Assembly (NCBI GenBank): GCA_950097015.1
Contig: CATNEN010000038.1
Coordinates: 24,086,001 to 24,150,000, forward strand
Source of the DNA: Macrostomum hystrix
Taxonomy: Eukaryota; Platyhelminthes; Macrostomidae
Length of the DNA stretch: 64,000 nt
Direction: 5' to 3'
Part shown: piece after piece, positions 17,057 through 55,829 of the stretch
Numbering within the stretch: position 1 is the stretch's first letter
Layout of the letters: each line of letters starts with the position of its first letter
The notes under the pieces: model-generated
Seen by the model: the letters and a program-made list of their open reading frames with translations, nothing else
Databases searched by the model: none
Told to the model about the DNA's origin: nothing
Translations under genes and position numbers: made by a program

Positions 17057-19549
17057 AACTGTATAATCGCTGCAGACAGTCTTACTGGAACCTTTTTTTG
17101 CTGACCATATAGATTTTTTAGTTTTTTAGAGTTTTTTTCATTTAACTGTACAGTTTCGTGTGACACAAACTCTGACAGATTTCAGTCCTGGGGTTCCAGT
17201 AGATAAAATAATTGAGATACATTGGGTAAATGACAATTCCTAACAATGAAAATAACATGGATACTGAAACGATAGTTTATTATACTCTTGTTTTCTGGTG
17301 AAACAATAAATTATTAGACTTCATAGTCCGCAGTCTCGAGTCTCGTCTGTTTCGCAATCAATTTTCTATCGGCTCGAATGACGACCATTTTTTACCACTT
17401 TTTACCCTTAATTAGTTTGAGTTCAATTAGGTGACATTTCTTTTTTTAGTTTGCATTCTTCAGACTTTAGAAAAATATAACATCCCTTGCCTGTATGAAA
17501 ATATTTTTAAGAAACATATAGGGAATTTTCTTTTACGTAAATATTAACCATAGAAAATGTCTCACAAATAAAAATACATCAGAAAGAAAAGCAATATTTG
17601 GATTTTTCTTCGGTGAAACTTTGCCTTAGCACACATTAAATTCAACTTTAAACAACAAGTTATTAGTTCCAACTTCATAATTAATACAGCTGCGTCAACT
17701 ACCAATGTTAAATATCAAGGTCATTTGCTTTTTATTAAATTTTGTTAGAAATGGATTTTTAAAATTGAAATCACTTTGGCCAAAGGCCAGTCACGTGCCT
17801 TGGCAATTGTAAGCGTTGGAAATGCGGTTTCCCCAAATCTTAGATCATAGCAACATCAAACTTATGGCAATGTGTTGTTACTTTTATGTGTATAAAAATT
17901 TTTAATTCGTTGATAAGACAGCATACACACGCAGTAAAAAAGAATAAAACATAAGTTTTTTTGTAAGCAACGGAAAAAGCTAAACACGTTTATTTGTCCT
18001 ACTTTTGTTAAAATCAGCAGCAAATCTGCAATTTAAACAAAAATAGCAATTGATATCTGAATTACTTTTTAGACAGGCTGTTAGGTCTTTGCAGGTAAGT
18101 AAAAGTTTCGTTGCAAATTAATTTGAAGTAGTTCATTCTATTCTGAATTTTTTTAAAACATTTGAATTTTAGCTTAAATTACATTTTAAAGCACATTAAA
18201 TATACCATCACGAAATGTTTTAATTGGTGCTACAATATCATTTCAACTTTAGTTTTTCTTTAAAACGTTATCATTTATTGATTAGCTATAATTTTATTTC
18301 AAACCGGAGACGCAACAGCCGTTGCTAAAACTGTCAATTTAAACAAAAAACGTTTTTTAAAAACAATAAACGCGCATTGTATTTGATTGATAGGTTCACG
18401 CGGACTGTAAGCTGGGACCTTAGCAGCTAATAATTAGGTGAATACAAGTTTACAGGCATTCGAAGTGTCGCAAGTTCTCGCCAAAAACGAAGTTAACAAA
18501 CTATATATAACAAGAGGCGAGGCACACACGGACAATTATGAAGCAATATTTTTGTGTGATGTAAATTATTTTTAAATAGACCAAGATAATTGAATAAATC
18601 AATTCTATACAGTCATTATATATACTCCCTACATGTATAATACATGGATGTATACTTCAAGAAGTATAATAATGCAACAAAAACATGAATTAAAGCTGGC
18701 TCGGACTCTATATTGACACTGTCAACTGATTACTATAACACAAATATAAAACGCATTTGAATTGAACCAAGTTGCAGTTCTAAAATTTCAAATCTTTAGA
18801 TAGGGAACTGCCATTGAAATATAAACAATCAAATTAGCTATTTAAAAAATGAAGAAACCAAGTTAGAATGTGCACAAAAAAATTAGTTATATCTTGTTCC
18901 TTGCTTTGCAGGATGAGACTTATATTATAGCAACTAAAAGTGCAGAGTTTAAAGATCACATACGAAACGCAACTTCTATACAACTACTGTAAGTAGAACT
19001 ATTTGCATTTTAAGATCGATTTCGTTTAGGCGATTAAAACATGAAAATGCGATAAATTAAATACGATTTACTCGCATTCAGAAATGTATCGTAGGAAACG
19101 CATGACTCTGCGGATAAATTTTGTTGTACTTTTATTCTTATGCTATTTTTGCCTGTTATCTGATTACGCTGTTAATTTTCAAATTTATGCAATACAATTT
19201 CAACGAAAAAAAATATGAAAAGTGACTTTGCAAATAATCGAAAGTTTTCTCGATTTAGAACGGTCGATTTTTCGCCGAAAAAATATTTTCACAGGTTTTA
19301 ATATAGCGTAATTGATATAGGTAATATGAAACAGTAGAAGTTAAAACACTAGCAGGATGCTAGTAATTGCAGCTAGTTAGTGACCGTGATTAGACTCTCA
19401 GGCCTGTTGTACTGTCTACTAGATCGATTGGTTGCTTCTCTTGCAGTCATGGGGCTTGTAGCGGAGCTCTCCACACCGTTCACTGCTGCTTTTGGTGGAG
19501 TTTAAGAATGGGTGTCGATTGGTGGCATTCGACGTTGCCATTTTTTCGC
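17057..19549 (+). other. 3' flank of the four-TM gene and AT-rich intergenic DNA
   Basis: Long unique AT-rich sequence without coding character on either strand. An AATAAA at 17305-17310, about 250 bp after the stop codon, is the likely poly(A) signal of the four-TM gene. No repeats or RNA genes were recognised. Confidence 0.6.
17305..17310 (+). promoter_or_regulatory. Candidate poly(A) signal AATAAA of the four-TM gene
   Basis: A canonical hexamer in GAAACAATAAATTATT, at a typical 3' UTR distance from the stop at 17056. Confidence 0.5.
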
Positions 19550-19850
19550 CTAACAGGTCAAATTTCTTCGTCTAACTGGTGTGTATGCTCCTCTGTCTAA
19601 CAGGTGACGCTTATTCTCTATCTTACACGTAAATGCTCCTCTAACAGGTCACATTCATCTGTCTAACAGGTGATGCTTCTCTGTCTAACAGGTGATGCTT
19701 CTCTGTCTAACAGGTGATGCTTCTCTGTCTAACAGGTGATGCTTCTCTGTCTAACATGCTTCTCTGTCTAACTAGGTGATGCTTCTCTGTCTAACATGCT
19801 TCTCTGTCTAACATGCTTCTCTGTCTAAGAAGTCACATTTTTTCTGTTTA
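19550..19850. repeat. 21-22-bp minisatellite with TGTCTAACAGGT core
   Basis: Repeats of TGTCTAACAGGTGATGCTTC, regular at about 19655-19745 and degenerate on both sides; some units lack the AGGTGATG part. The core is the reverse complement of ACCTGTTAGACA found in the CUB/LDLa introns. A lone TCTAACAGGTGATC occurs at about 19935. Confidence 0.9.
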
Positions 19851-21609
19851 GCGTGTTGCTTAACCTAAGACAAGCCTAATTTGTCTCAAGTTTTATGCTT
19901 CTTAATATCTTGAAGTCAATATCTTAGTTTAACGATTATCTAACAGGTGATCGTTACTCACCATTGAAGCTGGATGGGTGAGACACAACTCTTGGCTCTC
20001 CGGCGCTGTGCGATTCGTTGTGATTCTCCTCTGAAATTTAAAATTTAGTTCTTTATCAATAAGAATCTATTTATTATAGATGATAACAATGCATTGAAAT
20101 TAGTAATACTTCACCAATTAGTTCAATTAGTAAAGTAAAACTAAAAAAAGTTTTTTAAACATTTTAATAATCGTTAGTTTGATTTTTAATGATTTATAAT
20201 GAAAAAGTTATCAAATAAAAATGTTTTTAAAAAGAGGAACTATCAGAATCTTTATCATGATCAATTAATTATATAAAAAATTCAAGTACACAAGGTTAAT
20301 GCAAAAGCAGTTTTAATTTTTTCAGCTTAAAAAACATGATTATCATGCATTATGCACACTTTCCCGTTCAAGCTCTTTCTGCTCACTGAGTCACATTGCA
20401 CGCCATGGTGCAATCGCTTCGGTTCGGAAGAAGACTGGCAGAAGATCGCTCAAATGCTCCTACTATAAGTAGAGCACAGTCCGACGAAAACACCGAATGG
20501 TGTTAGCATTGTGGCAGCACCCTTTCTCTACTTAGATGGCATTGCTAGGACTATTCTTTCTTCATGCGTTTACCACTGAGTTTCCGACTTCATTTGTGTC
20601 TAGTCCAAAGACGAAAACATGCGATTTTAAGTTAAGTATAAGATTCCTTAGAACTTAGAAGAATCCCGATTCCCCAGTTAGAGAAGACTTGCCAATCCTA
20701 GCCTGACTACCAGGTTGTGTCCACTGCGAAGACGCAACAGTGTTGAGGCCGGTAAAATCCTCTCTGAGTCTAGCGTCCCTTGTCTTGGTTATTTCACCAA
20801 TTGTGTGTGCCACGGTACCACAGGTACAACACTTATATACACATGACTTTGCTTCTATGCTGGCAATAAAGGGAATTCCCCTTATTTATGTTTGCTAAAA
20901 AAGTGCCACCTTGACACACTAACCAATAAAATTCAACGAGCTAAATAATTGATACGCAAGATTTTATTTATATCCCATGCATCCTACTTTCAGCTTTGCT
21001 AAGTAGTGCATTTAGGCCAACTGTAAATTAAAAAAAAACATTTTTTGAACTTTTACTGCGAAATTTCTAAAAATCAATTGAATACTCGTTTTTTCCCATT
21101 TCTGACTCGCAACGCAATCAATTCTGCCACCTAAATGTAACTCTAGGAAAGAAAAAATAAAGGAAGAAAGCTTTTGTAACGATTTGCGGTAACTTGCAAA
21201 CCAACAGCTCAGGAAAAAAAGAAAAGTACTGAAAAGTATAGGTTAAATTGGAAAAAATCGAAATAAAAAAGCAACTCATGGGAAACAGGGAGAGAGACAT
21301 AGTTAAACTGCTGCTTTTGATGAATTTGCTAAATCACCGAATCGGGAAGGGAATAACTTATTAACGGATTAACGAATTATCGTGTCTGTGTACCAGAAGT
21401 GTCGTTAATTGGACACAGTGTTATTGGCTGCTCCAATGTAGCCAGAACTGTCTCAGCCTCGACCTGGATAACGGCGGCCCGGCGGGCTCCAAGATGCATT
21501 GTGGCCGTCTCACCGGCGCTGTTCAACAGCATCTGGAGCTGATCGTCTCGCAGACCTTGCGGAGTTGCGCAATCGTTTAAAAAGCGAACAATTTTGTTTA
21601 GGAAAAAGG
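19851..21609. other. Unique AT-rich intergenic DNA
   Basis: No gene, RNA or repeat is convincing. The segment 20390-20900 is less AT-rich than its surroundings and contains short inverted words (CTACTATAAGTAGAG) but no recognised family. Confidence 0.5.
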
Positions 21610-22850
21610 CTGTCCCTGGAGTCTAACAGGTTTTCTTTTCGTGTCTAACAGGTTTTATATCGTTTCTAACAGGTTTTTCTATCGTGTCTAACAGGGTTTT
21701 TCTATCGTGTATAACAGGTTTTTCTATCGTGTCTAACAGGTTTTTCTATCGTGTCTAACAGGTTTTTCTATCGTGTCTAACAGGTTTTTCTATCGTGTCT
21801 AACAGGGTTTTTCTATCGTGTCTAACAGGTTTTTCTATCGTGTCTAACAGGTTTTTCTATCGTGTCTAACAGGGTTTTTCTATCGTGTCTAACAGGTTTT
21901 TCTATCGTGTCTAACAGGTTTTTCTATCGTGTCTAACAGGTTTCCAATCGTGTCTAACAGGTTTTTCTATCGTGTCTAACAGGTTTTTCTATCGTGTCTA
22001 ACAGGTTTCCAATCGTGTCTAACAGGTTTCCAATCGTGTCTAACAGGTTTCCAATCGTGTCTAACAGGTTTTTCTATCGTGTCTAACAGGTTTTTCTATC
22101 GTGTCTAACAGGTTTTTCTATCGTGTCTAACAGGTTTCCAATCGTGTCTAACAGGTTTCCAATCGTGTCTAACAGGTTTCCAATCGTGTCTAACAGGTTT
22201 CCAATCGTGTCTAACAGGTTTCCAATCGTGTCTAACAGGTTTTTCTATCGTGTCTAACAGGTTTTTCTATCGTGTCTAACAGGTTTCCAATCGTGTCTAA
22301 CAGGTTTCCAATCGTGTCTAACAGGTTTTTTCTATCGTGTCTAACAGGTTTTCTATCGTGTCTAACAGGTTTCCAATCGTGTCTAACAGGTTTTTCTATC
22401 GTGTCTAACAGGTTTTCTATCGTGTCTAACAGGTTTTTCTATCGTGTCTAACAGGTTTTCTATCGAGTCTAACAGGTTTCCAATCGTGTCTAACAGGTTT
22501 TTCTATCGTGTCTAACAGGTTTTCTATCGTGTCTAACAGGTTTCCAATCGTGTCTAACAGGTTTTTCTATCGTGTCTAACAGGTTTCCAATCGTGTCTAA
22601 CAGGTTTTTCTATCGTGTCTAACAGTTTTTTTCAATCGCATTTTACAGTTTTTACAATTGTGTCTAACACTTTTCGCTCTCGTGTGTAACTGTTTTTCTA
22701 TCGTGTCTAAAATTTTTGCCGAAAGTGTCTACTAAATTCACAAATGACTTCGAGATCCCGCGTCTAACAGGTCGAGATCTCGTGTCTAATAGGTTGATTA
22801 TTTCATGTGTATCAAGTCGGTCATTCAACATCTTATTGTTCCGTGTCTAG
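21610..22850. repeat. 22-bp minisatellite TGTCTAACAGGTTTTTCTAT(CG)
   Basis: About 46 clean copies between 21620 and 22640, with two main versions (GGTTTTTCTATCG and GGTTTCCAATCG), then decay to 22850. Every unit contains TGTCTAACAGGT, the same 12-bp core as three other arrays. It lies downstream of the Shaw gene 3' end and is T-rich on the + strand. Confidence 0.95.
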
Positions 22851-22976
22851 AATGTAGCATCTTGGTACAAATGGTCGATTTGCATATCTAAGTCCGTTCG
22901 CTACATTTTAGAAAAAAAATTAGCAAGTGCAATAGTAAAACAGGCCAATCATCAACCGAACAGCGATTTCGGCAGA

Positions 22977-23255
22977 TTGGATCCATGCAGTGAACCTAAG
23001 AAGGGCCGTTTTATGCTTGTCTTTATTCACGGATTGCGGAGGGCATCAAAGATTAAAAGCCACCTTAATAGCGATTCGGCATCGTTAAAAAATGAATGTA
23101 GAAAAAAAATTGTTCAAGCATTGACCCGCAATGCCTTGCAAAAATCCAACGAAATATTTATAGGAAAATGGTTTAATTCTAGCCGAGATTCATACCGATA
23201 TATCGTATGGCTAAGCCTTACCTTAGCTCGCCCAGATGTCTTCAAGGATAAATAG
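22977..23255 (+). CDS. Hypothetical 92-codon ORF, not recognised
   Basis: An isolated frame between an array and the Shaw 3' end, with non-repetitive, protein-like composition (GRFMLVFIHGLRRASKIK, ECRKKIVQALTRNALQ, SYRYIVWLSLTLARPDVF). It begins at a TTG; the first ATG is at 23013. A CGGCAG acceptor-like site lies just upstream, at 22975, so it could be an exon remnant. No family was recognised. It overlaps the opposite-strand 3' UTR of the Shaw gene, so chance remains a good explanation. Confidence 0.2.
   Translation: MDPCSEPKKGRFMLVFIHGLRRASKIKSHLNSDSASLKNECRKKIVQALTRNALQKSNEIFIGKWFNSSRDSYRYIVWLSLTLARPDVFKDK
23022..23027 (-). promoter_or_regulatory. Candidate poly(A) signal of the Shaw gene
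   Basis: TTTATT on the + strand reads AATAAA on the minus strand, 555 bp after the Shaw stop codon. It is a plausible 3' end signal, not proven. Confidence 0.35.
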
Positions 23256-23581
23256 CTTAATCAGTTTTTTTCTCGTCTTTTCTATCTCTCTCCAAGTTTG
23301 CCAACCTGGAAGACAGGTCTTTTTCGTGTCTAAATACACCTGCGGAAATGCACCCAGAGGCTTTGTGCACTTTTTCTCGCTGTCCAATTAATAACCGGCC
23401 ACAGCTTGTCGCTATGTGTGCTTTTTTTAACAAAAATAGAAAGCTTTTATCATCTTTGCCTCACTGCACTCATTTGGGTCTTTGGCTGACTTTCTTATAG
23501 TGAAGAAAAAGGTAAGCACTTTAGCACCTGGGGCTTATCTACTGAGCTTGTCGTGTTTTCTGTCAATATCGTGATAAAATG

Positions 23582-48945
<25,364 letters not shown>

Positions 48946-49519
48946 CGGTCGATTTAGAAAAAGAAGTTATGTTTGTCAAATACGAGCGTATAGGAGCCGC
49001 TTGAGAAGTTACAGGGCTAAATACTCCAAACTGAAGAACTGTGTCCGCTTGAACAGTTCTTCAATCAGTCAGACCTACACCCACACGCCCTATAGTTTAA
49101 AGTCGTCCTGTTTTTCTGTCTTCTTTTAGAGAGTCCGACTGTCGCCTATTTCACCTCCCCAAGCCCAACCTCCCACAGGTCGTCCTTCATCTTGTAGAAG
49201 AACACTCAGCAGGATTGGGATTGTCACGGCCGAGGAGAGAAATATTTTACGAGTCCCGGTCATATTCCAGCTATCCTCCATCAACCAATGGTTGGCTCGG
49301 CTGTGGGGACAGAACACAGGTAATGCCAGCCAATGGGAGATAAAGCTGAGTTCAAAATGAGTAAATGGGAATGGGGAGTATTTTGGCTATCCGTAACACC
49401 AATGCACGTTGCCAGAACTCTCGACAATGTTCGACTTGTCGAGACATGTAATGCAAATGTAATGCAAACTGGGCCATGGAGTGCCAATCTATTGAGTAGT
49501 GAAAGTATTTTTGTATATT
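48946..49519 (-). other. Upstream flank of Shaw exon 1
   Basis: Non-repetitive DNA directly 5' of the Shaw start codon, expected to hold 5' UTR and possibly a promoter or an upstream splice acceptor. I see no convincing TATA box or initiator; AGCCAATGGG on the + strand at 49328 is a CCAAT-like word. Confidence 0.4.
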
Positions 49520-49672
49520 GGTGACAAATGAGATTCGGTTAGTGACAGATGAGATTCGGTTAGTGGCAGATGAGATTCGGTTAGTGACAGATGAGATTCG
49601 GTTAGTGGCAGATGAGATTCGGTTAGTGACAGATGAGATTCGGTTAGTGACAGATGAGATTCGGTTAGAGCT
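49520..49672. repeat. 21-bp short array (GGTTAGTGACAGATGAGATT)
   Basis: Seven copies in which GTGACAGATG and GTGGCAGATG largely alternate. Shortest clear array of the window. Confidence 0.95.
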
Positions 49673-49814
49673 TCTTTGAGCTCTTTTTGAACAATTTGAG
49701 CAATATCTTCGAGCTTCGTAAGCAAACATTTTTTGTCGAACACTGGCATTTTTAATTGACTGGGTTTTGTTGCCAAATTTGCATTTGTCACTAAAATTCA
49801 ATTGACTAGTACTT

Positions 49815-50330
49815 TTCGGGAGAGAGTTAGAGAGATGGGGTGAAGGAAGAGAGGGAGAGAGGGGGAGAAGGGAGAGAGAGGGGAGAAGGGAGAGAGGGGA
49901 TAAAAGGGAGAGAGGTAAATAGGAGATAGAGGGGGGAGAAGGGAGAAAGGGCAGAGATGGGAAAGAGGGGGAAGAAGGGAGAGAGGGGGAAGAAGGGAGA
50001 GAAGGGAGAGAGGGGGGAGAAGGGAGAGAGAGGGGAGATGGGCGAGAGGAGAGAGAGGGGGGAGAAGGAAGAGAGACGGGGAGAAGGGAGACAGGGGGGA
50101 GAAGGAAGAGAGACAGGGAGAAGGGAGAGAGGGGGAGAAGGGAGAGAGGGGGAAGAAGGAAGAGAGACGGGGAGAAGGGAGAGAGGGGGAAGAAGGAAGA
50201 GAGACGGGGAGAAGGGAGAGAGGGGAAAGAAGGAAGAGAGACGGGGAGAAGGGAGAGAGGGGGAAGAAGGAAGAGAGACGGGGAGAAGGGAGAGAGGGGA
50301 TAGAAGGGAGAGAGAAAAAGGGTTGGAGCG
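49815..50330. repeat. Polypurine array (AGAGAGGGGGAGAAGGG)
   Basis: Degenerate then regular purine-only repeats; the right half has a period of about 35-36 bp containing GAAGGAAGAGAGACGGGGAG. Nearly no pyrimidines on the + strand. Confidence 0.95.
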
Positions 50331-50889
50331 AAGAAGAATAGGAGGAATTAAATATTGGGAGTTCTAGAAAAGGAACTCAGAATATAATTAAGTCCGGTAA
50401 TACTGCATAGGACAATTAGCAACTGAATTTAGCTGAATACTCACACTTGACACAATTGTTTGCTGTTAAAAGTGTGTTTTACAGCTTAAACTGAATCAAA
50501 ATGTGTTTAAAGTACATCTAATTAACTAAAACTGATGCAGTGAAGAAAGTACATTTAGAATGAATGCACACTTCTAAAAGTTAAATAGGATGTTAATTTA
50601 ATATCCATGTTAATAATTTAATAACATGTTAATGTTATTAATTTAATAATGTTATAAGCAAATATTATATTAAACTTTGCAGCCACTAATACAGTAGGCA
50701 TTGGTCATTCAATTTTATAACAGAAAGTACTTCAAATCAAGAGACTTAAAAGCGACCGAAACTTGTTCCCTTATGCATGAAGCCATACACAATGTCGCTT
50801 GATAATGTTGGAAAATTCTCTGCCAAAGAAACACTTCACAGTTGGCGGTGAGATACCGTACAAGGGTCGAACTGAAAGAATTCTGTGAG
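50331..50889. other. Unique AT-rich DNA
   Basis: Includes a short imperfect repeat of ATGTTAATTTAATA around 50585-50660. No gene seen. Confidence 0.5.
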
Positions 50890-52885
50890 ATTGAAGTGAG
50901 TGGATTGAAGAGACCAGTGAGATGGAGACAGATTGGGGTGAGATGTAGACAGATTATGGGGTGAGATGTAGACAAATTATTGGGTGAGATGTAGACAGAT
51001 TATGGGGTGAGATGTAGACTGATTATACGGTGAGATGTAGACTGATTATAGGGTGAGATGTAGACTGATAACGGTGAGATGTAGACAGATTATGGGGTGA
51101 GATGTAGACAGATTATGGGGTGAGATGTAGACTGATTATACGGTGAGATGTAGACTGATTATAGGGTGAGATGTAGACTGATAACGGTGAGATGTAGACA
51201 GATTATAGGGTGAGATGTAGACAGATTATAGGGTGAGATGTAGACAGATTATAGGGTGAGATGTAGACAGATTATAGGGTGAGATGTAGACAGATTATGG
51301 GGTGAGACGTAGACAGAATATGGGGTGAGATGTAGACAGATTATGGGGTGAGATGTAGACAGATTATGGGGTGAGATGTAGACAGATTATGGGGTGAGAT
51401 GTAGACAGATTATGGGGTGAGATGTAGACAGATTATGGGGTGAGATGTAGACTGATTATAGGGTGAGATGTAGACTGATTATGGGGTGAGATGTAGACTG
51501 ATTATAGGGTGAGATGTAGACTGATAACGGTGAGATGTAGACAGATTATAGGGTGAGAAGTAGACAGATTATGGGGTGAGATGTAGACAGATTATGGGGT
51601 GAGATGTAGACAGATTATAGGGTGAGATGTAGACAGATTATGGGGTGAGATGTAGACAGATTATGGGGTGAGATGTAGACAGATTATGGGGTGAGATGTA
51701 GACAGATTATGGGGTGAGATGTAGACTGATTATAGGGTGAGATGTAGACTGATTATGGGGTGAGATGTAGACTGATTATAGGGTGAGATGTAGACTGATA
51801 ACGGTGAGATGTAGACAGATTATAGGGTGAGAAGTAGACAGATTATGGGGTGAGATGTAGACAGATTATGGGGTGAGATGTAGACAGATTATAGGGTGAG
51901 ATGTAGACAGATTATGGGGTGAGACGTAGACAGATTATGGGGTGAGATGTAGACAGATTATGGGGTGAGATGTAGATAGATTATGGGGTGAGATGTAGAC
52001 TGATTATAGAGTGAGATGTAGACTGATTATAGGGTGAGATGTAGACTGATTATAGGGTGAGATGTAGACTGATAACGGTGAGATGCAGACAGAATATGGG
52101 GTGAGATGTAAACAGATTATTGGGTGAGATGTAGACAGATTATAGGGTGAGATGTAGACAGATTATAGGGTGAGATGTAGACTGATAACGGTGAGATGTA
52201 GACAGATTATAGGGTGAGAAGTAGACAGATTATGGGGTGAGATGTAGACAGATTATGGGGTGAGATGCAGACAGATTATAGGGTGAGATGTAGACAGATT
52301 ATGGGGTGAGACGTAGACAGAATATGGGGTGAGATGTAGACAGATTATGGGGTGAGATGTAGACAGATTATGGGGTGAGATGTAGACAGATTATGGGGTG
52401 AGATGTAGACAGATTATGGGGTGAGATGTAGACTGATTATAGGGTGAGATGTAGACAGATTATAGGGTGAGATGTAGACTGATTATGGGGTGAGATGGAG
52501 ACAGATTGGGGTGAGATGTAGACAGATTATGGGGTGAGATGGAGACAGATTGGGGTGAGATGTAGACAGATTATTGGGTGAGATGTAGACGGATTATGGG
52601 GTGAGATGTAGACAGATTATGGGGTGAGATGTAGACAGATTATGGGGTGAGATGTAGACAGATTATGGGGTGAGATGTAGACAGATTATGGGGTGAGATG
52701 TAGACTGATTATAGGGTGAGATGTAGACAGATTATGGGGTGAGATGTAGACAGATTATGGGGTGAGATGTAGACAGATTATGGGGTGAGATGTAGACAGA
52801 TTATTGGGTGAGATGTAGACAGATTATGGGGTGAGATGTAGACAGATTACGGGGTGAGATGTAGACAGATAAGGGTGAGATGTAG
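50890..52885. repeat. 22-bp minisatellite (GGGTGAGATGTAGACAGATT)
   Basis: About 90 copies. Variants include ACTGATTATA, a shortened unit ACTGATAACGGTGAGATG and GTGAGAAGTAG. A block of about 270 bp ending in the short unit plus GAGAAGTAG recurs at about 51448 and 51718, with a partial third copy near 52140-52220. Each unit bears G|GTGAGA, a good 5' splice-site match on the + strand. Confidence 0.97.
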
Positions 52886-53299
52886 AGCATAAAATTTAAT
52901 GAGACAGGTAATGTTGGTGAGGGCATTTGGTGTTGAACATCTTATTTTAATTGGAAACATATCCTCAGTAACTCGAAGTGTAGTGGAATCCGATTCTAAG
53001 TCCGTGTAGGGGTCGCCAACAACTACTCGTTGAAATGCGTCAAGGGTGCTTTGAATAAAAGAAGGCCAAATGAGCCAGGGGAAGAAATATATCAAATGAG
53101 GCCAGCACAGATTTCTAAAGCGCAATTAAGATGCGCAGCCGCTCAGCCAGTCTCCAGGCAGCCATCCCGCATCTGAGCATCTTATAGGGATTTCGTTTCA
53201 ATTTTTTCGTGTTGCTTTCTGGGAAGACTTTCTAGAGGAAGTTTATGGCACCACGCGACCGTAGCCTGCTATTGTTCCCATTTCCTGATTTCGATTCGA
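52886..53299. other. Unique island
   Basis: Non-repetitive DNA between arrays, no coding frame of interest. Confidence 0.5.
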
Positions 53300-53885
53300 T
53301 TTCGATTCCTGATGCGATTCCTGATGCGATTCCAGATACGATTCCTCATACGATTCCTGAAACGATTCCCAATACGATTCCTGCTACGATTCCCAGTACG
53401 ATTCCAAATACGATTCCTGATGCGATTCCCGATACGATTCCCAATACGATTCCTGGTGCGATTCCAGATACGATTCCCAATACGATTCCTGATACGATTC
53501 CAATACGATTCCTGATGCGATTCCCGATGCGATTCTTGAACGATTCCTGATACGACTCCAGATACGATTCATGAACGATTCCTGAAACGATTTCTATTAC
53601 AATTCCTGATACGAATCCTTATACGATTCCAGATTCGATTCTTGAACGATTGCTGATACGATTCCTGATATGATCCTCCTGATACGATTCCTGATATGAT
53701 TCTCTAATTTAATTCCCTATTCGATTCCTTTAAACGAGTTTCTATACGATTCCTGATATGATTTCTGATACGATTCCTAGTCTGATTCCTGGTCTGATTC
53801 CTGGCTCGGTTCCATTCTGATTCCTAATCCAATCCCTGGTCCGATTCTTGGTCCGATTTCTGGTCCGATTCTAAATCTAATCCTT
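53300..53885. repeat. 12-bp array (GATACGATTCCT) with decay
   Basis: Repeats of GATACGATTCCT, GATGCGATTCC and AATACGATTCC, regular in the left 300 bp and degenerate to CTGGTCCGATTC at the right. Contrary to the arrays to its left, it is C-rich on the + strand. Confidence 0.93.
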
Positions 53886-55829
53886 TTTCGATTTCTAATC
53901 AAATCCTGTACATTTTCTGTCATTGGTGCAACATTTATACTTTGGTTGGTCTGATTAATAATACACAAGATCTCAACACTCAAAACGACGTTATTTAATA
54001 TCCTTGCTCTGCTCACGAATGCGAAAGCGGTGATGCGAAGTTAGTTAGGCTAACTTTCAAGCAATCTCACAAAATAATTTAGCTAATAAAATTTTGCTAA
54101 TTGGGATTCGAATCATGACTGAGAAGTGTCACGGGTGGAAGCTTCCAGAGAGAGACTGTGGTCGCACCGGCTAATGATTGGCGTTCTCTCGACTGTCGAT
54201 AATTAGTCGTAGATTTCTAATTAACATCCAGCGAAGGAATGTTGATTAACAAACTTTTATTTTACTGCTTGATCTATAATACAAAGTATATAGATGTGTA
54301 TTTGATAACTATTCTTATCATGAAAACTCATTATGGAAATTCGTGAATAATATATATTTTAGTTACTTATAAATGTTTGTATTTGTTATAATTTAACATA
54401 TACTCGTACGTAGATCTTGACAGGAAGGGAAAAAATTGACATTTAGCTAAATTTTGCTAACTAAATGAATAGATTCGTACGTGATAAACGAATTTCAATT
54501 CTATGAATTGGTCATTGTCAAATCTTAATGCAATAGTTTAGTCATGAAATAATCTTAATTAAGTAAATAGTTAATAAAAAAAGTCGTTAACATTAAAATA
54601 TGATCGTTAAACGAATGTCACTTTAACAAATTGGTCACAAACAAATATTTGTTCAATAAATTTGATCATACTATAAAATTATATTTTTATTAGTCATTAC
54701 CGAATCTTAACAAAATGGAATTAGAGTAACGTCAATTAAACAAATTAATCCTTGTCATATAAACAAAAACATAAAAAAATTGTCACAAACAAATCAAAAT
54801 TCAATTAATTGGCCATTTTGAATCTTCATTTAATTAATTAGTCATTGCCGAATTTAAATTCACTACATTTGTATTTAACAAACATCAATTTTAAAAAAGG
54901 TAATTACCAAACGCCAATTAAAAATGGTTGTTCAACGAATGTCAATTTAACAGATTGCTCGTAACTAAATCCTAAATAAATCAATAAATTTTGACATACA
55001 AGAATCTTAAATAAATTAAATTATTTTAATTGGTCATAACCGAATGTCAAATCAATAAATTGTTCATAAACGTGACCGCAATTGAATCAATTCGTCATAG
55101 CGGATTACAGTTTTTTAGATTAGAAATTAAAAAACTGTAAACGGATAGATATTATTTAGTACAGATTTAGATATCCCTTAATTGAAATCCCATTAAATAA
55201 AATGGTCATTCCTGAGCTGGACTAAATTTTTGATGAGTCGTCATTATCGAATTAATTCCGCAGATTGTGATACCGAATCGATTTTCCTGCAGCAAATGGG
55301 AATGTCAGAATTTTCCATTTGAATCACGCGCTTCGCTGCTTTCCAAAAGGCGAAAAGCTACGAGTACTTAACAGATCTGGCCACGCTAAGAGGACGGAAA
55401 TAGAGGAGCAGAGCTTTAGTACAATGGGATTTATCGGGTTGAGTGGGAGAAGAGAGACAGACAATTGTCAGAGCACATGCATTAGAGGTAAGCAGCATAA
55501 ATTATTTTTAAAAAAACGGGCAGTCAATTTTCCATTACCGAGTAGCGAGAGAGACCCGGCTAATCTGCTGCTTGGTGAAGGGATTTGATAGAAAATTGAG
55601 TTACTTTTAATTTCCTGGCTATTGTGCTGCTAACAAAAAATGGGAGATACGAGGGGGGCAGGTAGGAAGAGGCAAAGATTGATCAAAATTGGCACATTTT
55701 GGGTTTTGGAGGTCGGCTATTGCATGCTGGGAGAGAAAAATTTGTTGACGAAAAATTGCGACCGAAATTTTGTTGCCTTTTTTCTGTAACTCGATTTTCA
55801 CTGCAACGAAAAAACATCAAGACTTTAAG
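53886..55829. other. Long unique AT-rich stretch
   Basis: Very AT-rich; many loosely similar words (TTGGTCAT, CGAATCTTAA, AATTAATT) from 54490 to 55240 suggest a very old, decayed tandem array. No gene seen on either strand. Confidence 0.5.
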
